The notes beneath the pieces are model-generated. The model was given only the letters and a program-made list of their open reading frames with translations. It ran no database searches and was not told the origin of the DNA. The translations under genes and the position numbers were made by a program. A stretch of 64,000 nt of DNA, taken from Manis javanica (lineage: Eukaryota > Chordata > Mammalia > Pholidota > Manidae). Below are positions 49,813-61,116 of this stretch, one piece after another; the stretch's first letter is position 1, and every line of letters starts with the position of its first letter. Location of the stretch: assembly GCF_040802235.1 (NCBI RefSeq), contig NC_133156.1, forward strand, positions 185,268,351 to 185,332,350, in the 5' to 3' direction.

Positions 49813-51595
49813 TCACAACAGTATAATCTTCCCTTACAGTAAATACAGGATTAATATTATGTTTGCATGAATGATTTTAGGCAAAACTGGGTTTATCTAA
49901 GACATAGTTATTCTCTGATTTTTCTTGTCTCTCAATTCAGTATTTACTTTTTACTGACTTAAATTTTTTTAGGCTGTTGTGACTTTGTTTCTATCTGTTA
50001 AGCCAGCCTGTCTGGACTAGGAAATGTATACTCTGTTGGGGTGATTTGCTCAAATTTGAGACCTTTCATATATCTTGTCATGATAACTTGGAAAAGTGGC
50101 TGTCACTACAAAGTACTACTTTAGAAAGTTGAAAGTATGAGTGGAAAACCAGATTTGATTAATTTTTACTGTTGATAAAACCAGTATAATTCTGAATGGT
50201 TCTGATAAAATTGGTAAACACAGTCCACTTTGTATATTGGACGTAGATGAAAGACTAGTAAGTCTTTTATCAAAAAAGATTTCTCAATTTTCTTACTGTA
50301 AAAGTTGACCTAAGAAGAGCTCAGCAGACTCTGAAGGAGTGTTTATTTTTGCATAATGAGCTATCTATAGACAACATCTTAAGCCATTTTTTAGGACCCT
50401 ACTCTAATTTTGAGTAAACAGTCATATTCTAGCAATTTTGTTTCTTGTTTGAAAATTTATAGGTGACTTGAAAATAAACTGATACTGTCTTTGTGCTAGT
50501 AATTTCTGCCCTCAATCAGGTTGTCTCAGGGAGGTTTACATATTATTCTTCTTGAAGTAGGGTTTCTCTTTGTTGTGAGAAAAGAAAACTTTTTCAGAGA
50601 AAAGTTAATCCAAAGTTAATTTGATTTCTTCCATTTCTGCATTCCTTTGTTTCTTATATGGCTAGCTTAATTTACTTCCAATTTTAAGTAGTGATGTGTG
50701 TTCTGAAGATTAATTTCTGGTTTAACTCCCAAACCTTTATTCATCATCTCAGAAAACTTTGGAGGAAACCTTTCTAATATCAATAAAAATTCAGTTTGAA
50801 TGTGAAGAAGTATAAATATTTTAAAACATTTTATTACTAAAATGTCCTTTATTATGAAAAATAAGAAATTTGTCCTTGGCTTTGAAATTGACTTTTGTAT
50901 TTCTTACTTTAGATTAAAATCTTCATAAATATATATCATCGTTCATACTTCTAAAATAATCTACCAGCCATGATTTATCATTTACTTAATAATTTAGTGA
51001 TACTGAAGTTTAATTTATTTCACCTAGTCCATTGAGAATTACCTGTTCTGCTTTTTTCAGTAAAGCTTTAGAGCTGAGTAATGAAGAGAGGGATGAAACA
51101 TTGTCTAAGATATAGTGCGTGAACTTGAACACCTAAGCTGAGTTGTAACGTTGTTCTACTGTTACAGTATTTATATTTATTTATTTTTATTTTTTTAATC
51201 CCTGGGTTGTCTACTATATCCTGATATTTTAGGTTTTTAGGCAACTAGTCTTAAGAAAAGTGAAGTGCTAGCTTTGTTTTCTTCATTCATACTGCCAAAT
51301 TTTGGTATCATGGCAGCACTTACAAATTTGTATGTTTTAAAAGACTTATAAAACTTATAAAACAGCTTCACCAATGAGGTCTGTGACATATAGTAATATG
51401 GTAGTCTATCACAAATTTGAATAATTTATAGCTGGTATGTAGACATCAATTAGTTCAGCCGGTAAAAAAAGCCTAGCTAACCATTTAGCAAAAGTATAAA
51501 TTCTTGGACCTCCCTCAGAATTTTAGAGCAAGAGATAAGGAAAAATATGCAAGAAAAGAAGGAATTGAGGAACAAATACAGGAGATGTATTAGAT
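49813..51595. other. Intron 2 sequence without recognised features
   Basis: AT-rich. No gene or repeat family assigned. Confidence 0.4.
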
Positions 51596-51599
51596 AAAA

Positions 51600-52140
51600 T
51601 AGAAGTGAACATACTAGGAGATTTCCTTCACTTGAAGAAAATGAGTCTCCTGATTGGAAGAGCATTCTGATAGCCAAGAAGGTTAGGTGAAAAAAGATCT
51701 ACATTCAGTGTCAACTTGTTTTGTAATTTTAAAATTCTAAGAATTAATAACAAAACCCTAAAAGCTGTTATACAGGGGGAAATGTTGCCTAAACAGAATA
51801 GAAGTCTGCTGGCATTAGATTTCTTAGCAGCAACAGTAGGCATTAGAAAGTAGTGGAACAATTTATTCAAAGTTTGGAGTTCCTAAATTGATAACTTGAT
51901 ACCAGCCAAAATGATTATTCAGGTATGAGATGAAATTAAAGACATTTCCAGAAATTTAAGGACTTGGGAAATTTACCTTTTACAAGTTCTTGAATATGTG
52001 TCCAAAAAAACGAAATAGAAGTTAAAGAAAGATGAAATGAGATCCAAGAAACTAAATCTCTGAGACACCAGTGAAAATCCCAGGGTAACAACTGTGCCAT
52101 GCACCTAGAAAGCATTTGTGTGGAATTAGAACAAGAAGTC
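51600..52140 (+). mobile_element. HAL1-like (half-L1) or old L1 ORF1 fragment, sense
   Basis: The segment tgctggcattagatttctta, then attagaaagtagtggaacaa, then 'taccagccaaaatgattattcagg', then aagacatttccagaaattta follows the 3' part of an L1-type ORF1 (C-terminal RNA-binding domain). It is not followed by ORF2, which is the layout of HAL1. The reading frame is lost. An A-run at 52240-52256 could be a remnant of the tail. Confidence 0.55.
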
Positions 52141-52617
52141 AGAATTGTCTCTGAAGAATGTCAAGAAATTTTCGTAAAAGCTGTTAAACATAAGTTGTGT
52201 GCTGGAATTTCTGAATGTTAAAATGTAAGGCAAATCAGTAAAAAAAAAAAAAAAAAGGTGGAGAGACTGGGGATGTATATGACATTGTTGATGATAACTA
52301 GATTGACCTCTGGAACAACCGTTAATATATCTTAAATAATTGGTGCTGTGAAGATGGAAGAAGATTCTTGAATAGTCATTCTTTTGTGAAAATACCGTAT
52401 TTTGGGGGAGTGGTACAAAGCTAAAGTGCAACTAATGTATTTAAATGCAACATAATGTAGGAACAGAAAATAAGAGAAAAACTTGGAGAATGTGATAATA
52501 ATGGGTTGGGGTTGGATTTGACTTATAAACAATGGAAATCTTTGAGAGTCATGTCTGTTGAATGAGATGTTATTGACCTATACAGTATATACTTAGGTTT
52601 AAAAAACAAAAAAGTGT

Positions 52618-52640
52618 GGGGCGGAGCCAAGATGGCGGCG
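52618..52640 (+). promoter_or_regulatory. L1 5' terminus with YY1-like site
   Basis: The element opens with gcggagccaagatggcggcg. The caagatggcggc core is the YY1-binding motif found at the very start of human and other mammalian L1s, where it positions transcription initiation. Its presence indicates that this copy is not 5'-truncated. Confidence 0.85.
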
Positions 52641-52878
52641 TGAGTAGAGCCGTGGAAATCTCCTCCCAAAAACACATAGATCCATGAAAATATAACAAAG
52701 AAAACTCTTCCTAAAATACAGACCAGAGGACACAGGACAACATCCAGACCACATCCACACATGCAAGAACGTAGTGCCTTGCGAAGGGGGTAAGATACAA
52801 GCCCCGGCCTGGCGTGACCCGAGCACCCCTCCCCCTGGCTCCCGGGGGGGTGGAAAGAAACCAGAGCGGTTTTTTTTT

Positions 52879-54050
52879 GGCAAGTGCTTTTTGGAAGCCT
52901 TAAAGGGACAGGGACCCCGGTGCTAGGGAGGCAGGGCAGCAGGACTGGTGAGCGGGTGCCTGGGACCGGCGCCTGAGGACAAAGAATATCGCGCGTTTTT
53001 CCCTTTTTTTTTTTTTTTTTTTTGGTGAGTGCTTTTTGGAAGCCTTAAAGGGACGGGGACCCGGATGCCAGGGAGGCAGGGTGGCGGGACCGGTGGGCGG
53101 GTGCCTGAGACCGGCACCTGAGGACGGAGAAAATCGTGCATTTTTCCCCTTTTTTTTTCTTTTTGGCGAGTGCGTTTTTAGAAGCCTTAAAGGGACAGGG
53201 ACCCCAATACCAGCGAAACAGGGCAGCAAGACTGGTGAGCGGGTGCCTGAGACTGGCACCTGGGACAAAGAAAATTGTGCGTTTTTCCCAATACTAGGGA
53301 GGCAGGGCGGCGGGACCGGTGGGAAGGGGCCTGGGGCCAGTGCCTGAGGACAAAGAAAATCGTGTGTTTTTCCCCCTTTTTTTTTTGGCGAGTGCTTTTT
53401 GGAAGCCTTGGAGGGACGGGGACCCCAATACCAGGGAGGCAGGGCAGCAAGACCAGTGGGCGGGTGCCTGGGACCGGTGCCTGAGGACAAAGAAAATTGC
53501 GTGTTTCTCCCTTTTTTTTTCTTTTTGACGATTGCTTTTTGGAGGCCTTAGGGGGACAGGGACTCCAGTGCCAGGGAGGCAGGGCGGCAGGGCCGGTGAG
53601 CGGGTGCCTGGGACCAGCGTCTGGGGATGGAGAGGATCGCGTGATTTTCCCTTTTTTTTTTAGCGAGTGTTTTTTGGAGGCCTTGGAGGGACGGGGTCCC
53701 CAGTGCTAGGGAGGCAGGGCGGCAGGACCAGTGGGCGGGTGCCTGGGACCGGCACCTGAGGACAAAGAATATCACGTTTTTCCCTTATTTTTATTCTTTA
53801 TTTTTTGGCGGGTGCTTTTCAGAAGCCTTGAAGGGACAGGGACCCTGGTGCTAGGGAGGAAGGACAGCAGGACCGGTGAGCGGGTGCCTGGGACCGGCGC
53901 CTGAGGACAAAGAAAATTTCACGTTTTTTCCTTTATTTTTTGTTTTTTTTTTCTTTTCTTTCTCCTCTTTTGTTGTTGCTGTTGTTATGGTTTGGAGAGT
54001 GGTTCTTGGAAGTCTTAAAGGGTCAGGACAGGACACTTAGACCAGAGGCA
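52879..54050 (+). repeat. Tandem 5'-UTR monomers of the composite L1 (about 140 bp x about 8)
   Basis: Units begin with a T-run followed by ggcgagtgctttttggaagc, continue with ttaaagggacagggacccc, a gggaggcagggc stretch, gcgggtgcctgggaccggcg and caaagaaaatcgcg-like text. Starts are at about 52879, 53024, 53165, 53387, 53527, 53662 and 53807. An internally shortened unit lies at about 53289-53386 and a divergent last unit from 53994. By analogy with rodent L1s they are probably the promoter array; this is inference. Confidence 0.88.
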
Positions 54051-54373
54051 GGGAATCTGGGAATCTCTGGGCACTCTAACCCCCTGGGCAACAGGGAGCA
54101 CAGAGGCCCCTTACGGAGATAAATAGCCTCCTGGCCGCTCCCCCTCCAACGGGGCTCCACCATTTTGGAGGAGCAGCCCCAGCCAGGCCACGCCCACAGC
54201 AACAGCGGAGATAAACTCCATAGCAAACGGGCAGGTAGCAGAAGCCCTGTCTGCGCACAGCTGAAAAGCATAAGCCACTAGAGGTCGCTATTCTCCCAGG
54301 AGAGGAAGGCCAACAAGAAGGGAAGCTCTTCCAGCGGTCACTCGTACCAGCTCTGCAAACTTTCTCTATCACC

Positions 54374-55264
54374 ATGAAAAGGCAAAACTACAGGCAGACA
54401 AAGATCACAGAGACAACACCTGAGAAGGAGACAGACCTAACCAGTCCTCCTGAAAAAGAATTCAAAATAAAAATCATGAACATGCTGACAGAGATGCAGA
54501 GAAAAATGCAAGAGCAATGGGATGAGATGCAGAGAAAAGTGCAAGAGCAATGGGATGAAGTCCGGAGGGAGATCACAGATGTCAGGAAGGAGATCACAGA
54601 AGTGAAACAATCCCTGGAAGGATTTATAAGCAGAATGGATAAGATGCAAGAGGCCATTGAAGGAATAGAAACCAGAGAACAGGAACGTATAGAAGCTGAC
54701 ATAGAAAGAGATAAAAGGATCTCCAGGAATGAAACAACGCTAAGAGAACTATGTGACCAATCCAAAAGGAATCATATTCATATTATAGGGGTACCAGAAG
54801 AAGAAGAAAGAGGAAAAGGGATAGAAAGTCTCTTTGAAGAAATAATTGCTGAAAACTTCCCCAAACTGGGGGAGGAAATAATCAAACAGACTACAGAATT
54901 ACACAGAACCCCCAACAGAAAGGATCCAAGGAGGACAACACCAAGACACATAATAATTAAAATGGCAAGGATCAAGGACAAGGAAAGAGTTTTAAAGGCA
55001 GCTAGAGAGAAAAAGGTCACCTATAAAGGAAAACCCATCAGGCTAACATCAGACTTCTCGACAGAAACCCTCCAGGCCAGAAGAGAATGGCATGATATAT
55101 TTAATGCAATGAAACAGAAGGGCCTTGAACCAAGGATACTGTATCCAGCACGACTATCATTTAAATATGATGGCGGGATTAAACAATTCCCAGACAAGCA
55201 AAAGCTGAGGGAATTTGCTTCCCACAAACCACCTCTACAGGGCATCCTACAGGGACTGCTCTAG
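54374..55264 (+). CDS. L1 ORF1 protein (RNA-binding chaperone), 296 aa, intact
   Basis: The ORF1 protein coats L1 RNA in cis as a trimer and acts as a nucleic-acid chaperone. This frame is complete: ATG after tctatcacc, stop TAG at 55262. Residues 1-30 form a basic, polar N-terminus. About 35-130 is a coiled coil with heptads and an 11-residue tandem duplication (40-50 and 51-61, EMQRKMQEQWD then EMQRKVQEQWD). From about 132 the RNA-recognition-motif domain starts (NHIHIIGVPEEEE), and 220-296 is the C-terminal domain (PIRLTSDFSTETLQARREW, then a Tyr-Pro-Ala-Arg segment at 257-260). It is shorter than human ORF1p (338 aa), mainly in the coiled coil. ORF2 follows after about 190 nt. The only intact L1 frame in the window. 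Confidence 0.93.
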   Translation: MKRQNYRQTKITETTPEKETDLTSPPEKEFKIKIMNMLTEMQRKMQEQWDEMQRKVQEQWDEVRREITDVRKEITEVKQSLEGFISRMDKMQEAIEGIETREQERIEADIERDKRISRNETTLRELCDQSKRNHIHIIGVPEEEERGKGIESLFEEIIAENFPKLGEEIIKQTTELHRTPNRKDPRRTTPRHIIIKMARIKDKERVLKAAREKKVTYKGKPIRLTSDFSTETLQARREWHDIFNAMKQKGLEPRILYPARLSFKYDGGIKQFPDKQKLREFASHKPPLQGILQGLL

Positions 55265-55458
55265 ATGGGAGCACTCCTAAAAAGAGCACAGAACAAAACA
55301 CACAACATATGAAGAATGGAGGAGGAGGAATAAGAAGGGAGAGAAGAAAAGAATCTCCAGACAGTGTATATAACAGCTCAAAAGCGAGTTAAGTTAGGCA
55401 ATAAGATACTAAAGAAGCTAACCTTGAACCTTTGGAAACCACGAACCTAAACCCTGCA

Positions 55459-58400
55459 ATGGCAATAAGTACATATCTCTCAATAGTCACCCTAAATGTA
55501 AGTGGACTTAATGCACCAATCAAAAGACACAGAGTAATAGAATGGATAAAAAAGCAAGACCCATCTATATGCTGCTTACAAGAAACTCACCTTAAACCCA
55601 AAGACAAGCACAGACTAAAAGTCAAGGGATGGAAAAACATATTTCAGGCAAACAACAGTGAGAAGAAAGCAGGGGTTGCAGTACTAATATCAGACAAAAT
55701 AGACTTCAAAACAAAGAAAGTAACAAGAGATAAAGAAGGACACTACATAATGATAAAGGGCTCAGTCCAACAAGAGGATATAACCATTCCAAATATATAT
55801 GCATCCAATACAGGAGCACCAGCATATGTGAAACAAATACTAACAGAACTAAAGAGGGAAATAGACTGCAATGCATTCATTTTAGGAGACTTCAACACAC
55901 CACTCACCCCAAAGGATAGATCCACCGGGCAGAAAATAAGTAAGGACACAGAGGCACTGAACAACACACTAGAACAGATGGCCCTAATAGACATCTATAG
56001 AACTCTACATCCAAAAGCGACAGGATATACATTCTTCTCAAGTGCACATGGAACATTCTCCAGAATAGACCACATACTAGGCCACAAAAAGAGCCTCAGT
56101 AAGTTCAAAAAGATTGAAATTCTACCAACCAACTTCTCAGACCACAAACGCAAAAAACTAGAAATAAATTGTACAAAGAAAGCAAAAAGACTCACAAACA
56201 CATGGAGGCTTAACAACATGCTCCTAAATAGTCAATGGATCAACGACCAAATTAAAATGGAGATGCAGCAATATATGGAAAGAAATGACAACAACAACAC
56301 AAAGCCCCAACTACTGTGGGATGCAGCGAAAGCAGTCTTAACAGGAAAGTATATAGCGATCCAGGCACACTTGAAGAAGGAAGAATAATCCCAAATGAAT
56401 AGTCTAACATCACAATTATCGAAACTGGAAAAAGAAGAACAAATGAGGCCTAAAGTCAGCAGAAGGAGGGACATAATAAAGATCAGAGAAGAAATAAACA
56501 AAATTGAGAAGAATAAAACAATAGCAAATTGAATGAAACCAAGAGCTGGTTCTTTGAGAAAATAAACAAAATAGGTAAGCCTCTAGCCAAACGTATTAAG
56601 AGAAAAAGAGAATCAACACAAATCAACATAATCAGAAATGAGAATGGAAAAATCACAACAGACTCTACAGAAATACAAAGAATTATTAAAGACTACTATG
56701 AAAACCTATATGCCAACAAGCTGGAAAACCTAGAAGAAATGGACAACTTCCTAGAAAAATACAACCTCCCAAGACTGACCAAGGAAGAAACACAAAAGTT
56801 AAACAAACCAATTACGAGCAAAGAAATTGAAACGGTAATCAAAAAACTACCCAAGAACAAAACCCCGGGGCCGGACGGATTTACCTCGGAATTTTATCAG
56901 ACACACAGAGAAGACATAATACCCATTCTCCTTAAAGTGTTCCAAAAAATAGAAGAAGAGGGAATACTCCCAAACTCATTCTATGAAGCCAACATCACCT
57001 TAATACCAAAACCAGGCAAAGACCCCACCAAAAAAGAAAATTACAGACCAATATCCCTGATGAATGTAGATGCAAAAATACTCAATAAAATATTAGCAAA
57101 CCGAATTCAACAGTATATCAAAAGGATCATACACCATGACCAAGTGGGATTCATCCCAGGGATGCAAGGATGGTACAACATTCGAAAAGCCATCAACATC
57201 ATCCACCACATCAACAAAAAGAAAGACAAAAACCACATGATCATCTCCATAGATGCTGAAAAAGCATTTGACAAAATTCAACATCCATTCATGATAAAAA
57301 CTCTCAGCAAAATGGGAATAGAGGGCAAGTACCTAAACATAATAAAGGCCATATATGATAAACCCACAGCCAGCATTATACTGAACAGTGAGAAGCTGAA
57401 AGCATTTCCTCTGAGATCAGGAACCAGACAGGGATGCCCACTCTCCCCACTGTTATTTAACATAGTACTGGAGGTCCTAGCCACGACAATCAGACAAAAC
57501 AAAGAAATACAAGGAATCCAGATTGGTAAAGAAGAAGTTAAACTGTCACTATTTGCAGATGATATGATACTGTACATAAAAAACCCTAAAGACTCCACTC
57601 CAAAACTACTAGAACTGATATCGGAATACAGCAACGTTGCAGGATACAAAATTAACAGAAATCTGTAGCTTTCCTATACTCTAACAATGAACCAATAGAA
57701 AGAGAAATCAGGAAAACAATTCCATTCACAACTGCATCAAAAAGAATAAAATACCTAGGAATAAACCTAACCAAAGAAGTGAAAGACTTATACTCTGAAA
57801 ACTACAAGTCACTCTTAAGAGAAATTAAAGGGGACACTAATAAATGGAAACTCATCCCATGCTCATGGCTAGGAAGAATTAATATCGTCAAAATGGCCAT
57901 CCTGCCCAAAGCAATATACAGATTTGATGAAATCCCTCTCAAATTACCAGCAACATTCTTCAGTGATTTGGAACAAATAATTCAAAAATTCATATGGAAA
58001 CACCAAAGACCCCAAATAGCCAACGCAATCCTGAAAAAGAAGAATAAAGTAGGGGGGATCTCACTCCCCAACTTCAAGCTCTACTACAAAGCCATAGTAA
58101 TCAAGACAATTTGGTACTGGCACAAGAACAGAGCCACAGACCAGTGGAACAGATTAGAGACTCCAGAAATTAACCCAAACATATATGGTCAATTAATATT
58201 TGATAAAGGAGTCACGGACATACAATGGCAAAATGATAGTCTCTTCAACAGATGGTGCTGGCAAAACTGGACAGCTACATGTAGGAGAATGAAACTGGAC
58301 CTTTGTCTCACCCCATATACAAAGGTAAACTCAAAATGGATCAAAGACCTGAATGTAAGTCATGAAACCATTAAACTCTTGGAAAAAAACATAAGCAAAA

Positions 58401-59262
58401 ACCTCTTAGACATATACATGAGTGACCTCTTCTTGAACATATCTCCCCGGGCAAGAAAAACAACAGCAAAAATGAGCAAGTGGGACTACATTAAGCTGAA
58501 AAGCTTCTATACAGCGAAAGACACCATCAATAGAACAAAAAGGAACCCTACAGTATGGGAGAATATATTTGAAAATGACAGATCCGATAAAGGCTTGACG
58601 TCCAGAATATACAAAGAGATCACACGCCTCAACAAACAAAAAACAAATAACCCAATTAAAAAATGGGCAGAGGAACTGAACAGACAGTTCTCTAAAAAAG
58701 AAATACAGATGGCCAACAGACACATGAAAAGATGCTCCACATCGCTAATTATCAGAGAAATGCAAATTAAAACTACAATGAGCTATCACCTCACATCAGT
58801 AAGGATAGCTGCCATCCAAAAGACAAACAACAACAAATGTTGGCGAGGCTGTGGAGAAAAGGGAACCCTCCTACACTGCTGGTGGGAATGTAAATGAGTT
58901 CAACCATTGTGGAAAGCAGTATGGAGGTTCATCAAAATGCTCAAAACAGACCTACCATTTGACCCAGGAATTCCACTCCTAGGAATTTACCCTAAGAACT
59001 CAGCAATCAAGTTTGAGAAAGACAGATACACCCCTATGTTTATCGCAGCACTATTTACAATAGCCAAGAATTGGAAGCAACCTAAATGTCCATCGGTAGA
59101 TGAATGGATAAAGAAGATGTGGTACATGTACCCAATGGAATACTACTCAGCCATAAGAAGTGGAAAAATCCAACCATTTGCAGCAACATGGATGGAGCTG
59201 GAGAGTATTATGCTCAGTGAAATAACCAAGCGGAGAAAGAGAAATACCAAATGATTTCACTC
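55459..59262 (+). pseudogene. L1 ORF2 (endonuclease-reverse transcriptase), broken
   Basis: ORF2 nicks target DNA and reverse-transcribes L1 RNA. The likely start is MAISTYLSIVTLNVSGLN (ATG at 55459; an upstream in-frame ATG is at 55432). The endonuclease domain runs to about 56160, with LQETH, GDFNTPL and SDH motifs. The RT domain includes [34 protein letters not shown] and the catalytic FADD (57552-57563). The Cys-rich C-terminus (C-X3-C-X7-H-X4-C, 58839-58891) and a final conserved block follow. Breaks: TAA at 56386-56388; a frameshift near 56525 that looks like a 4-nt loss; another near 57657 of the same kind; TGA at 58895-58897; a 1-nt frameshift near 59226 that removes the normal C-terminal residues. 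This copy cannot supply its own enzyme. Confidence 0.93.
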
Positions 59263-59638
59263 ATCTGAGGAGTATAAGAACAAAGGAAAAACTGAAGGAA
59301 CAAAATAGCAGCGGAATTACAGAACCAAAAAATGGACTAACAGGTACCAAAGGGAAAGGAACTGGGGAGGATGGGTGGGCAGGGAGGGATAAGGGGGGGG
59401 AAGAAGAAGGGGGATATTAAGATTAGCATGCATGGGGGGGTAGGGAGAAAGGGGAGGGTGGGCTGTACAACACAGAGAGGACAAGTAGTGATTCTACAAC
59501 ATTTTGCTACGCTGATGGACAGTAACCGTAATGTGGTTGTTAGGGGGGACCTGATATAGGGGAGAGCATAGTAAACAGTATTTTTCATGTAAGTGTAGAT
59601 TAAAGATTAAAAAAAAAGAAAGAAAGAAAGAAAGAAAA
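59263..59638 (+). other. L1 3' UTR, G-rich purine tract and internal A-rich linker
   Basis: The 3' UTR has a strongly G-rich purine segment (about 59360-59460) typical of mammalian L1s. It ends gtaagtgtagattaaagatt, followed by an A-run and GAAA repeats (59607-59638). In ordinary L1s this would be the end of the element. Here sequence unrelated to L1 continues. Confidence 0.88.
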
Positions 59639-60127
59639 GGGGGATTACTCCTTGATAGGATAAAACTATTGGTAAATCAAAGATCAACACATGCTTTAAA
59701 TATCCTTAATGTTGATCAGTTAAAGAGTATCAGATGATCAGCTATTGGAGGTACTCTTTTCTGATAATATTCCTTTCTCTTAATAAAAAAAAAAATAGCA
59801 GTTCCTGTGTGCTGACCTCCAATGAGTTCTACACAGTGGTATAGAGGGCATGTCAAAGTGTGGGCAAAGGGTCTGTTTGTTTCTATGCAGAAGATCAATG
59901 CCTAGCTTGGCTACCCAGAAAATGAACTAAGATACGATATGAGGAGAAGCTTCCGGCATCAGCACTCTCTGGAGGACTTGTGCTGGGGGATGATCATCAA
60001 AAAGCCTCCACAGGGATCCGGACGATGCTTTGTTTGTGGCTGCATCCACCCCACCGTTTCCTGGACTTGCCACTGGAATGAGGAGGGAGATGTCTAGCTG
60101 GCATGTGCATACAGTGAGACAACGAAT
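59639..60127 (+). other. Retroviral internal sequence in the composite tail
   Basis: This starts gggggattactccttgatag right after the L1 linker and is shared with copy 1 (from about 42793). One translation near 59840-59940 (GKGSVCFYAEDQCLAWLPRK) has the spacing of a retroviral integrase C-terminal segment; this is tentative. Stops interrupt every frame. Confidence 0.5.
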
Positions 60128-60466
60128 TTGAACCGATCTTTACTGTTGGAACTCAACCAGGAGTTGGGAGGGGTGCAAGTTGTAGCACTCCTAAATCTTA
60201 TGACTATAGACTATCTACGGTTAAAAGAACATATGGGATGTGAACAGATCCCAGAAATGGGCTGCTTTAATTTGTCTGATTTCTCTCAGACTGTTCAAGT
60301 ACAGTTGGACAATATCCATCATATCATAGACAAATTTTCACAAATGCCTAGGGTGGCTAAATGGTTTTGTTGGCTTCACTGGAGATTCATGGTAATTATA
60401 GATTTGCTTTGTTTATGTCACCGTTTTCCTATTATGTTAATATGTGAGCTCAAGTTAGTAGTTTAA
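60128..60466 (+). pseudogene. Env transmembrane-subunit-like remnant, composite copy 2
   Basis: A 112-codon frame contains GCEQIPEMGCFNLSDFSQ (about 43-60), an amphipathic stretch with VQLDNIHHIIDKFSQMP, a Trp-rich juxtamembrane segment (WFCWLHW) and a hydrophobic run that could be the membrane anchor, then a short tail. Its position, a few hundred bases before a polypurine tract and LTR, is where env ends in a provirus. The surface-subunit and fusion-peptide parts are missing, so it is a fragment. Homology is inferred from layout, not searched. Confidence 0.5.
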
Positions 60467-61105
60467 AACCTATACATGCTTAAGGTACTCTACAAGAAGA
60501 TATGTCAAAGAAATAATCAATCCTCCCATGTTTTCTTCCATATGCTACCTCTATAGCTTTTCTTCTTCCTTCCTAATTACAACCCTTAAATAGAATTCGT
60601 GCCTCATATCGAATTTACCGAGCATCATAATTCCTCCAGGTGGTAAAGATACCTCGAGACAAGTGCTGGGCATAGAAGCCACAGGGCATAAATCTGCAAA
60701 GAAGTCAAAAGCTAACCTTTTCAAACAATATTGCTTCTCTCTCACTTACCAACTTTACATTTCCCTGTATGGCCCCGGAAGATGACTGGTTAGCCAGAGA
60801 CGGGTAAGATTCCTCAAGGGAGGAACAACCTAAGACAGGCACAGTCGCAGGGGGGCTATCAGGTGAGAATTTGGGGATCAACAGTGGTGAGGCTCCAAAC
60901 CTCACCCCCACTGTTTTGAGAGAAATCTTCTGCATCCGTGGATGTTTTGCTGCCCTTGTCTAGCTTGGATTAATACTTAGTCCAGAGGCACACAGCTGAT
61001 CATCTACGTTTGCCCTCTTACAACACTAAACTATGTTTTCTACCTTTATCTTGCATCTACCTACCACTTCAGCAATTTATTAAAAATAAAAATAATAATA
61101 ATAAT
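60467..61105 (+). other. Non-coding retroviral sequence between env remnant and LTR
   Basis: Shared with copy 1 at about 43560-44260. It is notably similar between copies. It carries an antisense open frame of 64-66 codons in both, which I regard as chance. It ends in an AAT/ATA-rich run before the polypurine tract. Confidence 0.6.
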
Positions 61106-61116
61106 AAAGGGAGAAA
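61106..61116 (+). promoter_or_regulatory. Retroviral polypurine tract
   Basis: The run aaagggagaaa sits immediately upstream of the LTR's 5' TG, where retroviruses prime plus-strand DNA. Copy 1 has the corresponding aaaggagaaa. In the composite it has no function in L1-mediated copying. Confidence 0.8.

Noticed and set aside
52590..52617. Possible target-site duplication for the full-length composite (A-rich text before 52618 and after 61449)
   Set aside because: Only an imperfect A-rich similarity. Runs of A are expected at L1 target sites, so it cannot be called.
53036..53528. Several overlapping frames of 70-196 codons on both strands in 52900-53780
   Set aside because: Created by the tandem 5'-UTR monomers; the repeated peptides mirror the DNA repeat.
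52879..54050. CRISPR-like regular repetition
   Set aside because: Units are contiguous 140-bp monomers with no spacers, in a mammalian L1 5' UTR.
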